From Aquirufa beregesia (GTDB taxonomy: Bacteria > Bacteroidota > Bacteroidia > Cytophagales > Spirosomataceae): DNA of 64,000 nucleotides. The translations under genes and the position numbers were made by a program. Each line of letters opens with the position of its first letter. Position 1 is the first letter of the stretch. Below, piece after piece: positions 28,034 to 36,589 of the stretch. Below the pieces are notes generated by a model. The model was given only the letters and a program-made list of their open reading frames with translations. It was not told the DNA's origin and did not search any database. Location of the stretch: contig NZ_SEWW01000008.1 of assembly GCF_011090385.1 (NCBI RefSeq), forward strand, positions 82,041 through 146,040, read 5' to 3'.

Positions 28034-28046
28034 CAATAAATACATT

Positions 28047-29363
28047 ATGCCCCTAGTAAAACCTAGTTTAAGCTTCCAACAAATCATTAACATGAATGTT
28101 GGATTTTTTGGAATTCAATACAGTTTTGGATTACAGCAAACGGCCGTTGGACCACTTTACAGCTTTTTAGGAGCACATGAAGGAGAGCTTCCTCTCTTGT
28201 TCCTAGCTGGCCCAGTCACTGGATTACTTATTCAACCCATTATTGGAGCATTAAGTGACAAGACCTGGCACCCCAAATATGGCCGCAGAAAACCCTTCTT
28301 TTTAATTGGCGCTATTGCCTGCAGTCTTTGTTTATTTGCTTTTCCATTTAGTCGGAGCTTATGGATGGCTGCCGGCTTATTGTGGATTTTGGATGCAGCA
28401 AATAATACGGCCATGGAGCCTTATCGGGCATTCATTGCGGATAAATTACCGAGTGAGCAATTGGCCACAGGTTTTCTCACCCAGAGTTTTTTCACGGGTC
28501 TGGGAATCACCTTAGCCAATGTTTCCTTATTTGTATTTCAAAGCTTCATCAAAGGGCAAAGTGAAGTCGGGATACCATATTGGGTATATGGATCCTTCTT
28601 TGTGGGCAGCTTTTGCTCCATCACCTCCGTCCTATGGTCAGTGGTAAAAACACCAGAGATTCCACCATCTGACGAAGAATTAATTCACATGCGTGCCCAA
28701 AAACGCAATTTCTTAGATCCTTTTTTTGAGATCTTTGAGGCCATTGGTGATATGCCCCGTGTCATGTGGCAACTCGCCTTAGTTTATTTATTCCAATGGT
28801 ATGCCCTATTCATTTACTGGCAATATGTTCCATTAAGCATCGCGCGCTCCGTTTGGAATACCAGCTCGGAGGAAAACATCCAACTATATGAAGAAGCCGC
28901 AGCATGGACTGGTTTAGTCAATGGTTTTTATAATGTCATCACCTTTTTATCTGCCTTTTTCTTAGTGGGCCTAGCCAAAAAATTTGGGCCAAAATGGGTA
29001 CACATTGTATGTCTTCTAGCCGCTACCGTATCCTTGCTCATTTTACCCACCATTCATGATAAATATTTATTGTTTGCTCCCATGATAGGTTTTGGGGTGG
29101 CCTGGGCCAGCATGATGGGCGTTCCTTACTTATTAGTCGTTGAAAGTTTACCTAAGGAACGTTATGGCGTTTACATGGGTATCATCAACATGATGATTGT
29201 GATTCCTATGATTATCCAGACCTTAAGTTTTGGCGCTATCTTTGAAAAGATATTAGGTTCCGACCCAAGGAATGCTATTTCCTTCGCAGGAGCTTTGCTG
29301 GCTGTAGCCGCCATAGCCACAGCTTTTATACCTACGAATGAATCTAAAATGTCCCAATCATGA
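28047..29363 (+). CDS. Sucrose-type MFS transporter (SLC45/GPH-like)
   Basis: A 438-residue membrane protein with about twelve helices. It has the SUC/SLC45 signature: GPVTGLLIQPIIGALSDKTWHPKYGRRKPFF after helix 2, and DAANNTAMEPYRAFIADKL. In plants and bacteria, this family carries sucrose or related disaccharides with protons. The gene is immediately followed (4-base ATGA overlap) by a PfkB kinase and then amylosucrase, so it is the likely sucrose entry step. No ABC importer is present. Confidence 0.85.
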   Translation: MPLVKPSLSFQQIINMNVGFFGIQYSFGLQQTAVGPLYSFLGAHEGELPLLFLAGPVTGLLIQPIIGALSDKTWHPKYGRRKPFFLIGAIACSLCLFAFPFSRSLWMAAGLLWILDAANNTAMEPYRAFIADKLPSEQLATGFLTQSFFTGLGITLANVSLFVFQSFIKGQSEVGIPYWVYGSFFVGSFCSITSVLWSVVKTPEIPPSDEELIHMRAQKRNFLDPFFEIFEAIGDMPRVMWQLALVYLFQWYALFIYWQYVPLSIARSVWNTSSEENIQLYEEAAAWTGLVNGFYNVITFLSAFFLVGLAKKFGPKWVHIVCLLAATVSLLILPTIHDKYLLFAPMIGFGVAWASMMGVPYLLVVESLPKERYGVYMGIINMMIVIPMIIQTLSFGAIFEKILGSDPRNAISFAGALLAVAAIATAFIPTNESKMSQS

Positions 29364-30310
29364 GTGTACTCTGTATCGGTGAAGCCCTGATAGATATGAT
29401 ATGTACCGATAAAGGATCTACTTTATCGGCTGGTGAAAATTTTCTTAAAAAACCGGGAGGAGCTCCCACCAATGTAGCAGCCGCTATAGCAGCATTGGGT
29501 GGAGAAGTCTATTTAAGTGCCAAGGTGGGGAATGATCCATTTGGCAAACAATTACAAGAAGTCATGAATAGCTTTGGGGTAAATACCCAACATGTTCATT
29601 TGGACGATCAATACTTTACCACCTTTGCCTTTGTTTCCTTAATGTTGGATGGAGAAAGGGACTTTGTCTTTAACCGAGGAGCAGATGCCCAATTAAGCAT
29701 TGATGACATAAAGTCCATCGATTTAAGCCAACAACATATCATCCACTTTGGATCGGCAACTGCTTTTTTAGATGGTCAACTGAAAGACGCTTATTATCAA
29801 TTATTGAAAGAAGCTAAAGCGATCGGTAAAGTCATCAGTTTTGACCCTAATTATAGACATCTTTTGTTTGCTGATAAACAAGAAAGTTTCATTCAACAAT
29901 CCATCATTTTTCTCCAGCAGGCCGACTTCGTAAAGCTGAGCGATGAGGAAGCTATGCTGATAACCCGCACTACTACTCTGGCTGAGGCTACCGAAAGACT
30001 ACTCCATATTTGTCCAGGGGTATTTGCCATCACCTTAGGAAAAGAAGGAACGCTATTAGGTTTGTCAGGTAAAACTTGGACCATTTCGAGCATCCCCATC
30101 CAACCGACGGACACTACGGGTGCAGGGGATGCCTTTGTGGGTGCGGTTCTGTATCAATTAGATCAATTTCAGGTCAAAGACCTTGTTCAATTGAGTCCGG
30201 CAGAATGGACAAAAATCATTCTTAATGCCAATAAAGCAGGAGCCCGCACCTGTGAATACATGGGAGCTATGGAAGCTTTCCGTCATTTAAATTCAGCTAT
30301 TTTTAATTAA
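29360..30310 (+). CDS. PfkB-family fructokinase
   Basis: A 316-residue ribokinase-fold kinase. Both PfkB signatures are present: GGAPTNVAAAIAALGG near residue 34 and the anion-hole DTTGAGDAFVGAVLY near 251 with the catalytic Asp. It overlaps the upstream transporter stop by four bases and ends six bases before the amylosucrase, a tight operon. Amylosucrase frees fructose from sucrose, so phosphorylation of fructose to fructose-6-phosphate is the natural role. The gene name scrK or frk is not assigned because specificity is inferred from context. Confidence 0.88.
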   Translation: MSVLCIGEALIDMICTDKGSTLSAGENFLKKPGGAPTNVAAAIAALGGEVYLSAKVGNDPFGKQLQEVMNSFGVNTQHVHLDDQYFTTFAFVSLMLDGERDFVFNRGADAQLSIDDIKSIDLSQQHIIHFGSATAFLDGQLKDAYYQLLKEAKAIGKVISFDPNYRHLLFADKQESFIQQSIIFLQQADFVKLSDEEAMLITRTTTLAEATERLLHICPGVFAITLGKEGTLLGLSGKTWTISSIPIQPTDTTGAGDAFVGAVLYQLDQFQVKDLVQLSPAEWTKIILNANKAGARTCEYMGAMEAFRHLNSAIFN

Positions 30311-30316
30311 GTAAAC

Positions 30317-32248
30317 GTGTATAATCCTACATTACAACCCTTCATTGATTCAGTAAGTCAGTCGAAAAAATTAAGCAAATCGACTCAAGATTACTATTTT
30401 CTACATCGTTTAATTGCCAATATAGATGATATACATACGCTATTTGCGGGTATATATGGGCATTTACCCCAGGCAAGAGATATGTTTGGGCAATTGATTC
30501 AAGTCCTTTTTCAAGCACATCTGGATAGAAGCCCCTCACTAAAAAACAGGGACGAGGCCAAAGAGAAAAAAGGGAAATGGTTTTTGAGCAATGAAATAAC
30601 GGGTATGAGCCTGTATGTAAATCGCTTTGCTGGGAATATTGAAGGATTAGGAAATAAATTAACTTATTTAGAAGATTTAGGGGTCAACTTACTGCATTTG
30701 ATGCCCTTATTTAAAAGTCCTGAAGGAGAAAGTGATGGAGGTTATGCGGTGGAAGACTTTCGTGTAATTGAAAATAAACTGGGAACTATTGAGGATTTAA
30801 AAAGGCTTCAAGCTCATTTATTAGAAAAAGATATGTACTTGATGATTGACATGGTACTCAATCATACTTCGCATCACCATGAATGGGCTAAAAAAGCCAA
30901 ATCGGGTAATCGTGAATTTCAAGATTATTATTATTTCTATGATGATCGTACTATTCCTGATCAAATGGAAAATACGATGCCCGAAATTTTTCCAGAAAGT
31001 TCTCCTGGCAGTTTCACCTTTCAAGATTCTGTACAAAAATGGGTAATGACCGTGTTTCATCAATACCAATGGGATTTAAATTATAGTAATCCTAAAGTCT
31101 TGATAGAAATGCTGGACAACTTGCTTTTTTATGGCAATTTGGGTGTGGATATTGTCCGTATCGATGCACCCGCTTTCATTTGGAAACAAATGGGTACTAG
31201 CTGCCAAAATTTACCTGAAGCGCATTCTTTACTTCAATTGATAAAATTATGTACGGAAGTGGCCACACCAGGTATGGCCATTTTAGGAGAAGCGATTGTG
31301 GCTCCTGCTCAAATCATGGAATATTTTGGAAAAGACCGCTATACCACGCATGAATGTGATTTTGCCTATAATGCTACTCATATGGCATTACAATGGGATA
31401 CTTTAGCGACAGGAGATACAAGAATTATGCTAGAAGCTCAGCACGAGCTAGCAAAAAAACCTTTAGGTAGCTCGTGGATTACCTATACCCGCTGTCATGA
31501 TGATATTGGCCTGGGATATGACGACTACATGATTGCCAATGTTGGATTTACTCCTTATTTACATCGCTTTTATTTAAAAAATTATTACGGAGGTATACAA
31601 GCTGATTCTCCTGCAGCTGGAGCTCTTTTTGCGATTAACCCCAAAACCCAAGATGCCCGTATATCGGGCTCCTTAGCTTCTTTATGTGGTTTAGAAAAAG
31701 CGCTAGCAGCCAAAGACCCTAGATGGATTGAAGAATCCATTCAAAAAATTCTTTTGATGGAGGCGCACTGCCTATTCTTAGGTGGCATTCCCATGTTATT
31801 TTATGGGGATGAGGCCGCTTATACAAACGATTATTCTTACCTCCAAGACCCTAGTAAAAGTTATGATAACCGTTGGATGCATCGTCCCATCATTCATTGG
31901 GAAAAAAATGCGCTGGTAAAGAAAAAAGGAACGGTGGAAAATAAGGTCTATGCGTCTCTGAAAGAATTAATTGCTTTGCGCAAAAAACTAAAGGTTGTTG
32001 CCGACTTAAAAAATCTGGAATGGCTTCCTTGCACCAATAAATCCATTGTGGGATATGTTCGCTATATAGGTAATGAGCGTGTCTATTTCTTGTTCAATTT
32101 CTCATCTTTGGAACAAATAATCCCCGTGCATGCCATAGAACCAAACAAACAAAATAAAAACTGCCTTTGGTCCAAGAAACAAGTTTCTTTAGAAAAAGGC
32201 AGTTTAGGTTTTCAACCGTACCAGTTTTATATCTTGGCGGATTCTTAG
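30317..32248 (+). CDS. Amylosucrase or sucrose hydrolase (GH13_4 type)
   Basis: A 643-residue GH13 protein without signal peptide, hence cytoplasmic. It shows DMVLNHTSHHHEWA, the nucleophile in VRIDAPAFIWKQMGTSCQNLPEAH, the acid/base Glu in GEAIVAP, and TRCHDDIG. The IWKQMGTSC...NLP..H stretch is characteristic of amylosucrase, and length matches the known ~636-residue enzymes. It would convert sucrose to fructose plus an alpha-1,4-glucan, or hydrolyse it. The start is GTG at 30317, six bases after the kinase stop. Amylosucrase versus sucrose hydrolase cannot be separated by eye. Confidence 0.88.
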   Translation: MYNPTLQPFIDSVSQSKKLSKSTQDYYFLHRLIANIDDIHTLFAGIYGHLPQARDMFGQLIQVLFQAHLDRSPSLKNRDEAKEKKGKWFLSNEITGMSLYVNRFAGNIEGLGNKLTYLEDLGVNLLHLMPLFKSPEGESDGGYAVEDFRVIENKLGTIEDLKRLQAHLLEKDMYLMIDMVLNHTSHHHEWAKKAKSGNREFQDYYYFYDDRTIPDQMENTMPEIFPESSPGSFTFQDSVQKWVMTVFHQYQWDLNYSNPKVLIEMLDNLLFYGNLGVDIVRIDAPAFIWKQMGTSCQNLPEAHSLLQLIKLCTEVATPGMAILGEAIVAPAQIMEYFGKDRYTTHECDFAYNATHMALQWDTLATGDTRIMLEAQHELAKKPLGSSWITYTRCHDDIGLGYDDYMIANVGFTPYLHRFYLKNYYGGIQADSPAAGALFAINPKTQDARISGSLASLCGLEKALAAKDPRWIEESIQKILLMEAHCLFLGGIPMLFYGDEAAYTNDYSYLQDPSKSYDNRWMHRPIIHWEKNALVKKKGTVENKVYASLKELIALRKKLKVVADLKNLEWLPCTNKSIVGYVRYIGNERVYFLFNFSSLEQIIPVHAIEPNKQNKNCLWSKKQVSLEKGSLGFQPYQFYILADS

Positions 32249-32264
32249 GGGATTTTTAGGTATT

Positions 32265-33155
32265 TTATAAAATTTTATCCAAAGCACTTTTACCTAAACG
32301 GATGCTTTCAAATGCATCTTTCGGCATATCATGCTCTAGGAAGAAATGTTGTAAGCCTCCTATGGAAGCTGCTTTGAAAATAGGTTCGTAATTCACGATA
32401 CCTTGTCCTACAGGAACTATATTTTTGAAATCTGCATCAAAATCTTTGATGTGGCAAAGTGGGAAACGACCAGGTTGCTTTTTGAATAATTCAATAATGT
32501 TCTCTCCAGCTTTGGTAGCCCAGCCTAAATCCAACTCAAATTTTAATAAATCGGAAGAAATTTGAGTTGAAAATACATCAAAAGCTCTTTGTCCATCGAT
32601 TACTTTAAATTCAGCATCGTGGTTATGGTAACAAAAGGTAAGTCCAGCTTTCTTAGCTAATTCAGCTGATTTCCCTAATGTATCTACCGCTTCGGAAACT
32701 TCAGATTTAGACTCAATCGGGATGTTGGCACATACTAGATAGCTTAAACCCGCCTCAGCCACATTATCCACAATCTGACTAGCATCCGTTTTTAATGTTA
32801 AGAACTTAGGCATCTTGCTCACATCAAAACCAGGACGAGGTTTCAAAGGAGCTCCCATCACATGGTGAGAAACCCAATTCAAACCCAAATTATTGGTCAA
32901 TGATTTGAATTCCTTGCCAGTATAGCCATAAAACATAGGCTTAAAACTAAAGGCAGATTCTAATTCCTGAATTCCCAAATCAGCTACTTTCTTCAAATTT
33001 CCTGGTACATCTTGATCAATAACATTGAACAAAGTAAATAATTGAAGACCCAAAGGTTTAGAAGTCAACATGCTATCCACATTAGCTGCTTTGGACAAAA
33101 ATAAAGAGGAGGCTAACAAGGTACTTGATTGCTGAATAAACTGTCTTCTTTTCAT
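32265..33155 (-). CDS. Exported sugar phosphate isomerase/epimerase-like TIM barrel
   Basis: A 296-residue protein with an N-terminal export signal containing a twin Arg (MKRRQFIQQSS then a hydrophobic stretch), possibly Tat-dependent. The remainder is an AP endonuclease 2-type TIM barrel: FCYHNHDAEF with metal-binding His, ELDLGWATKAG with Glu and Asp, CHIKDFDADF, and a C-terminal FLEHDMP with Glu. Length is normal. It is divergent from the Gfo/Idh gene at 33331. Exported members of this group are often found with 3-keto-glycoside metabolism in Bacteroidota; activity is unknown. Confidence 0.85.
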   Translation of the reverse strand: MKRRQFIQQSSTLLASSLFLSKAANVDSMLTSKPLGLQLFTLFNVIDQDVPGNLKKVADLGIQELESAFSFKPMFYGYTGKEFKSLTNNLGLNWVSHHVMGAPLKPRPGFDVSKMPKFLTLKTDASQIVDNVAEAGLSYLVCANIPIESKSEVSEAVDTLGKSAELAKKAGLTFCYHNHDAEFKVIDGQRAFDVFSTQISSDLLKFELDLGWATKAGENIIELFKKQPGRFPLCHIKDFDADFKNIVPVGQGIVNYEPIFKAASIGGLQHFFLEHDMPKDAFESIRLGKSALDKIL

Positions 33156-33330
33156 GATTTTTGGGTTTTATTTCCACAATTATAATGTATTGTTTTGATA
33201 CAATAAAATTTATTTCGCATGAATTTACGATATAAGACCCGAATGGAAGTTTGAAGGGAGAAAACCCGACAGCCCCCTTACTATTTATCCCTCTTTCTTT
33301 ATAATTTCACGATTCAAATAAGGAAGACCA
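33156..33330. promoter_or_regulatory. Divergent promoter region with a small inverted repeat
   Basis: The region separates two sugar-enzyme genes. An imperfect palindrome (TATTGT at 33188-33193 and ACAATA at 33200-33205, six bases apart; also TGTAT/ATACA) resembles an operator and lies near the likely promoter of the isomerase gene. Confirmation requires binding data. Confidence 0.4.
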
Positions 33331-34413
33331 ATGAGTTCAACAAATAAATTACGTGTATTAGTAGTAGGTTGCGGAAATATGGGAGCCTCACATGCCATGT
33401 CTTTTCATACCCATGAGGGTTTTGAAATTTGTGGTTTAGTTTCTACCGGAGCTAGTAAGGAAAAATTAAATCAAGCTTTAGGCGGCCAATATGATCTGTT
33501 TTCGGATTATGCTACAGCTTTAACAGCTACCAAACCTGATGCAGTTTGTATTTCAACATATCCAGATACCCATGAGGCATATGCCATAGCTGCCTTGGAA
33601 GCAGGTTGTCATGTGTTTTTAGAAAAACCCATAGCTGATTCTTTGGCTGGCGCAGAAAGAGTGGCAGAAGTAGTTCGAAAAACAGGCAAAAAACTCGTAG
33701 TAGGCTATATACTTCGTCACCACCCCTCATGGATGAAATTCATAGAAATCGCCAAAGAATTAGGAAAACCCTTGGTGATGCGGATGAACTTAAACCAGCA
33801 AAGCCACGGATACATGTGGGATGTACACCGTAATTTAATGAAAAGCCTTAGTCCCATCGTGGATTGTGGCGTACACTACATCGATGTCATGTGCCAAATG
33901 ACGCGTTCTAAACCTATCCGAGTGTCAGCTATAGGTGCACGATTGACAGATGATATTCCCGCAGATAATTATAATTACGGCCAACTTCAAATCCATTTTG
34001 AGGATGGTTCTGTAGGCTGGTATGAGGCTGGTTGGGGACCTATGATTTCTCAAACTGCTTATTTTGTTAAAGACGTATTCGGCCCTAAAGGTTCAGTATC
34101 CATTGTGGCTAAAGATGCAGGAGGAGAAGGGAAATCGGATTCTGTAGAGTCGCATACCAAAACCGAATCTCTTCGAGTTCATAAGGCCAACATCAATGCA
34201 CAAAATGAGTTTACCCAAGAAGATGAATGGGTCAATTTATTGGATGAACCTGATCATCAGGGTTTATGCGATCGAGAGCAAGCTTATTTCTATGATGCGA
34301 TAACTCAAAACTGGGATTTAACAGACCATGTTGCTGACGCAGTAAATAGTCTAAAAATAGCTTTTGCTTGCGACGAATCCGTTAAAACAGGCAAAATGAT
34401 TGAGCTCAATTAA
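33331..34413 (+). CDS. Gfo/Idh/MocA family oxidoreductase
   Basis: A 360-residue dehydrogenase with GCGNMG at residues 13-18 and EKP at 98-100. GWYEAGWGP and the C-terminal substrate domain fit the family. No signal peptide. An AAGGAAG-like ribosome binding site precedes the ATG at 33331. It is divergent from an exported isomerase, again pairing a Gfo/Idh enzyme with an isomerase-like TIM barrel, as at 1141-4552. Substrate unknown. Confidence 0.9.
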   Translation: MSSTNKLRVLVVGCGNMGASHAMSFHTHEGFEICGLVSTGASKEKLNQALGGQYDLFSDYATALTATKPDAVCISTYPDTHEAYAIAALEAGCHVFLEKPIADSLAGAERVAEVVRKTGKKLVVGYILRHHPSWMKFIEIAKELGKPLVMRMNLNQQSHGYMWDVHRNLMKSLSPIVDCGVHYIDVMCQMTRSKPIRVSAIGARLTDDIPADNYNYGQLQIHFEDGSVGWYEAGWGPMISQTAYFVKDVFGPKGSVSIVAKDAGGEGKSDSVESHTKTESLRVHKANINAQNEFTQEDEWVNLLDEPDHQGLCDREQAYFYDAITQNWDLTDHVADAVNSLKIAFACDESVKTGKMIELN

Positions 34414-34441
34414 TATCTTAAAACTGACAAAAAGGAAAATC

Positions 34442-34479
34442 AAAAAAAGCCCAAGCACGATTTACATGCTTGGGCTTTT
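34442..34479. terminator. Bidirectional intrinsic terminator
   Basis: A perfect 13-bp stem (34445-34457 and 34467-34479, AAAAGCCCAAGCA) with a 9-base loop lies between convergent genes. It is flanked by A and T runs; the minus-strand U tract (7) is the stronger one. Confidence 0.85.
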
Positions 34480-34484
34480 CTGTG

Positions 34485-36530
34485 CTATTTCAAATATGTA
34501 GCTAACCAATTTCGAATTTCCTGGTAATGAAAACGAGAATTTTCTGCCTTTAACACCCAGTGATTTTCTTCTGGAAAAACAATCAACTTACTCGGTACTT
34601 TTTGTCGCTGCAAAATACTCCAGTTTTCCAAGGTATTATTGATGGGCACTCGGAAATCATTTTCACCTACCGTTAAGAGAATCGGCGTTTTAAAATTAGC
34701 GGCAAACCGCATGGGATTCTGTTCTTTCCAAGTTTTAGTTGGTACCCAGGGTGCTCCACCATTCATCAATTCCCTACCCCAAATATAATCAGAGGTGCCC
34801 CATTGGGCTTCTGAATTGACTAAACCTGCATGGGCAATCAGGCATTTAAAGTGGCTCGTACTGGCCTGCATCCAATTGGCCAAATGTCCCCCATAACTGG
34901 CTCCACCAGCCGCTTGTCGACTTCCATCAATAAATGAAAAGCGTTTAATGGCATCATTGGCGGCATCCAATATTTCTTGGCCTGGACCTTTAAATGGGTC
35001 AAACTGAATGTCTTGAGCAAACTTTTCTCCATAGCCTACGGAACCCGTATAATCTGTCATAACGATAACGTATTCCGTTCCGGCTAACACATGTGGATTC
35101 CAACGATAACCATACGCATCTTTAAAGGAAATAGCAGGACCACCATGCATCAAAACAAAAAGCGGGTATTTTTTGGCTGGATCAAAAGAAGCTGGCTTCA
35201 ATAGAAAACTTCGGATTTTTTTACCCCGACTCATCGTCCAAAATACTTCTGGATCTTTCACATCATAGTTTTTCAACCATGCCATATTGGCTTTTGAAAT
35301 GGCTACTTCCTTGTCAGAATGATGTACCAAAACTTCAGGAGGGCTAGCCATACTATTGAATTGATAAGCAAACACATTTTCTAGATTTGAAAGAGATACT
35401 TGACTATAAGACCCCTGCTGCCCACCCAATACAGCTTGATAAGTTCCATCTTGTAAAGAAATCCGGATTAAGCGATCTACCCCTTGGTCTTCTATACTGG
35501 CCAAGATGTACTGGTTAGACACCTCCATTTGATTGATAGGTCGATCTAAGGAACTGACTAATTCCGTTTTATTTGACATATCTGGCCATGAAAAACGGTA
35601 CAAGCGATTTAACTGATAAATCTTCGTTTGATTAAGCGGAGCTCCTAGTGCCACAGCATACTTCCCGTCTTTGGAAAAATCTATCGAACTGTAATCCCCC
35701 GTATCATCTACTAATAGCTTTTCCTTTCCGCCTTGTATACTTACTTGATATATTTTCGAAATGGAATTTTGATAGGCTGTGGTATTCTGGTCTATCGTCG
35801 CAGTAAAAACAACAGACTGCTGGTCTGGAGCCCAAGTAAAAGAGCCCAATTGAAAACCTTTGGATTGAACTAAGCTGATACCCCTGAAAACATTTTGGAC
35901 TTGTTGGGTTTTAAAATCCAGCACAAATACGTGCGACTGTTTTTCATCCAACCAAGAATCCCATAAACGAATAGGAAATGTGGTATACACTCTGGCTTTA
36001 TATTTTAGCTTCTTCTTTTCATCCGCTTGTTTTCTATTCAGTGAATCGGTAAACATGCCTGGAAAAACCTTGGCTGAAAACAAAATTTTATTTCCATCGG
36101 CACTAATTTGTGGACTTCCTATTCCCAAAGAAAAATCACTTAGTCGTTGGGCATCTCCTCCAGAAGATAAATCCAAAGTATATAATTGTGCTGATTCATC
36201 TCCTTCCCTCTTGGCAGTAAAAAATAGTTGATTCTCTGATGGATGCCAAAAATAGTTGTCTTCTCCTGCTTTGGTTTGCGTAATTTTTCTAGGAGATTGT
36301 GATCCATCCGCAGAGGCTAACCACAAATCACTCTGGTTGGATTCTGTATCATACGATACCGATTGCTGGGAATATATGACCCATTGACCATCAGGACTAA
36401 TTTTAGGTGCACTCACACGTTTGAGTGACATCATCGCCTCATGGCTTAAGGTTTTCAAAACTGGCTGCTGAGCTAGAGATGAGCATACTGAAAATATCAG
36501 TACGAAAGAGAGTGATAACAATTTGTTCAT
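34485..36530 (-). CDS. S9 family prolyl oligopeptidase, exported
   Basis: A 681-residue exported serine peptidase. A signal peptide (MNKLLSLSFVLIFSVCSSLAQ) leads into an N-terminal beta-propeller with WD40-like PD repeats (KISPDGQWVIYS, SADGNKILFS), then an alpha/beta hydrolase domain. The nucleophile lies in GGASYGGH (GxSxGG), the Asp is in VGENDFRVP, and the His in ENHWVL. Such enzymes cleave dipeptides or short oligopeptides in the periplasm, often similar to acylaminoacyl peptidases. It is divergent from an M13 peptidase, suggesting joint peptide digestion. Confidence 0.92.
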   Translation of the reverse strand: MNKLLSLSFVLIFSVCSSLAQQPVLKTLSHEAMMSLKRVSAPKISPDGQWVIYSQQSVSYDTESNQSDLWLASADGSQSPRKITQTKAGEDNYFWHPSENQLFFTAKREGDESAQLYTLDLSSGGDAQRLSDFSLGIGSPQISADGNKILFSAKVFPGMFTDSLNRKQADEKKKLKYKARVYTTFPIRLWDSWLDEKQSHVFVLDFKTQQVQNVFRGISLVQSKGFQLGSFTWAPDQQSVVFTATIDQNTTAYQNSISKIYQVSIQGGKEKLLVDDTGDYSSIDFSKDGKYAVALGAPLNQTKIYQLNRLYRFSWPDMSNKTELVSSLDRPINQMEVSNQYILASIEDQGVDRLIRISLQDGTYQAVLGGQQGSYSQVSLSNLENVFAYQFNSMASPPEVLVHHSDKEVAISKANMAWLKNYDVKDPEVFWTMSRGKKIRSFLLKPASFDPAKKYPLFVLMHGGPAISFKDAYGYRWNPHVLAGTEYVIVMTDYTGSVGYGEKFAQDIQFDPFKGPGQEILDAANDAIKRFSFIDGSRQAAGGASYGGHLANWMQASTSHFKCLIAHAGLVNSEAQWGTSDYIWGRELMNGGAPWVPTKTWKEQNPMRFAANFKTPILLTVGENDFRVPINNTLENWSILQRQKVPSKLIVFPEENHWVLKAENSRFHYQEIRNWLATYLK

Positions 36531-36589
36531 TGAAGAAGTTATATTAAATTGAAATGGAAGTTATAAAAAATCAATAAACTAAATAAAAT

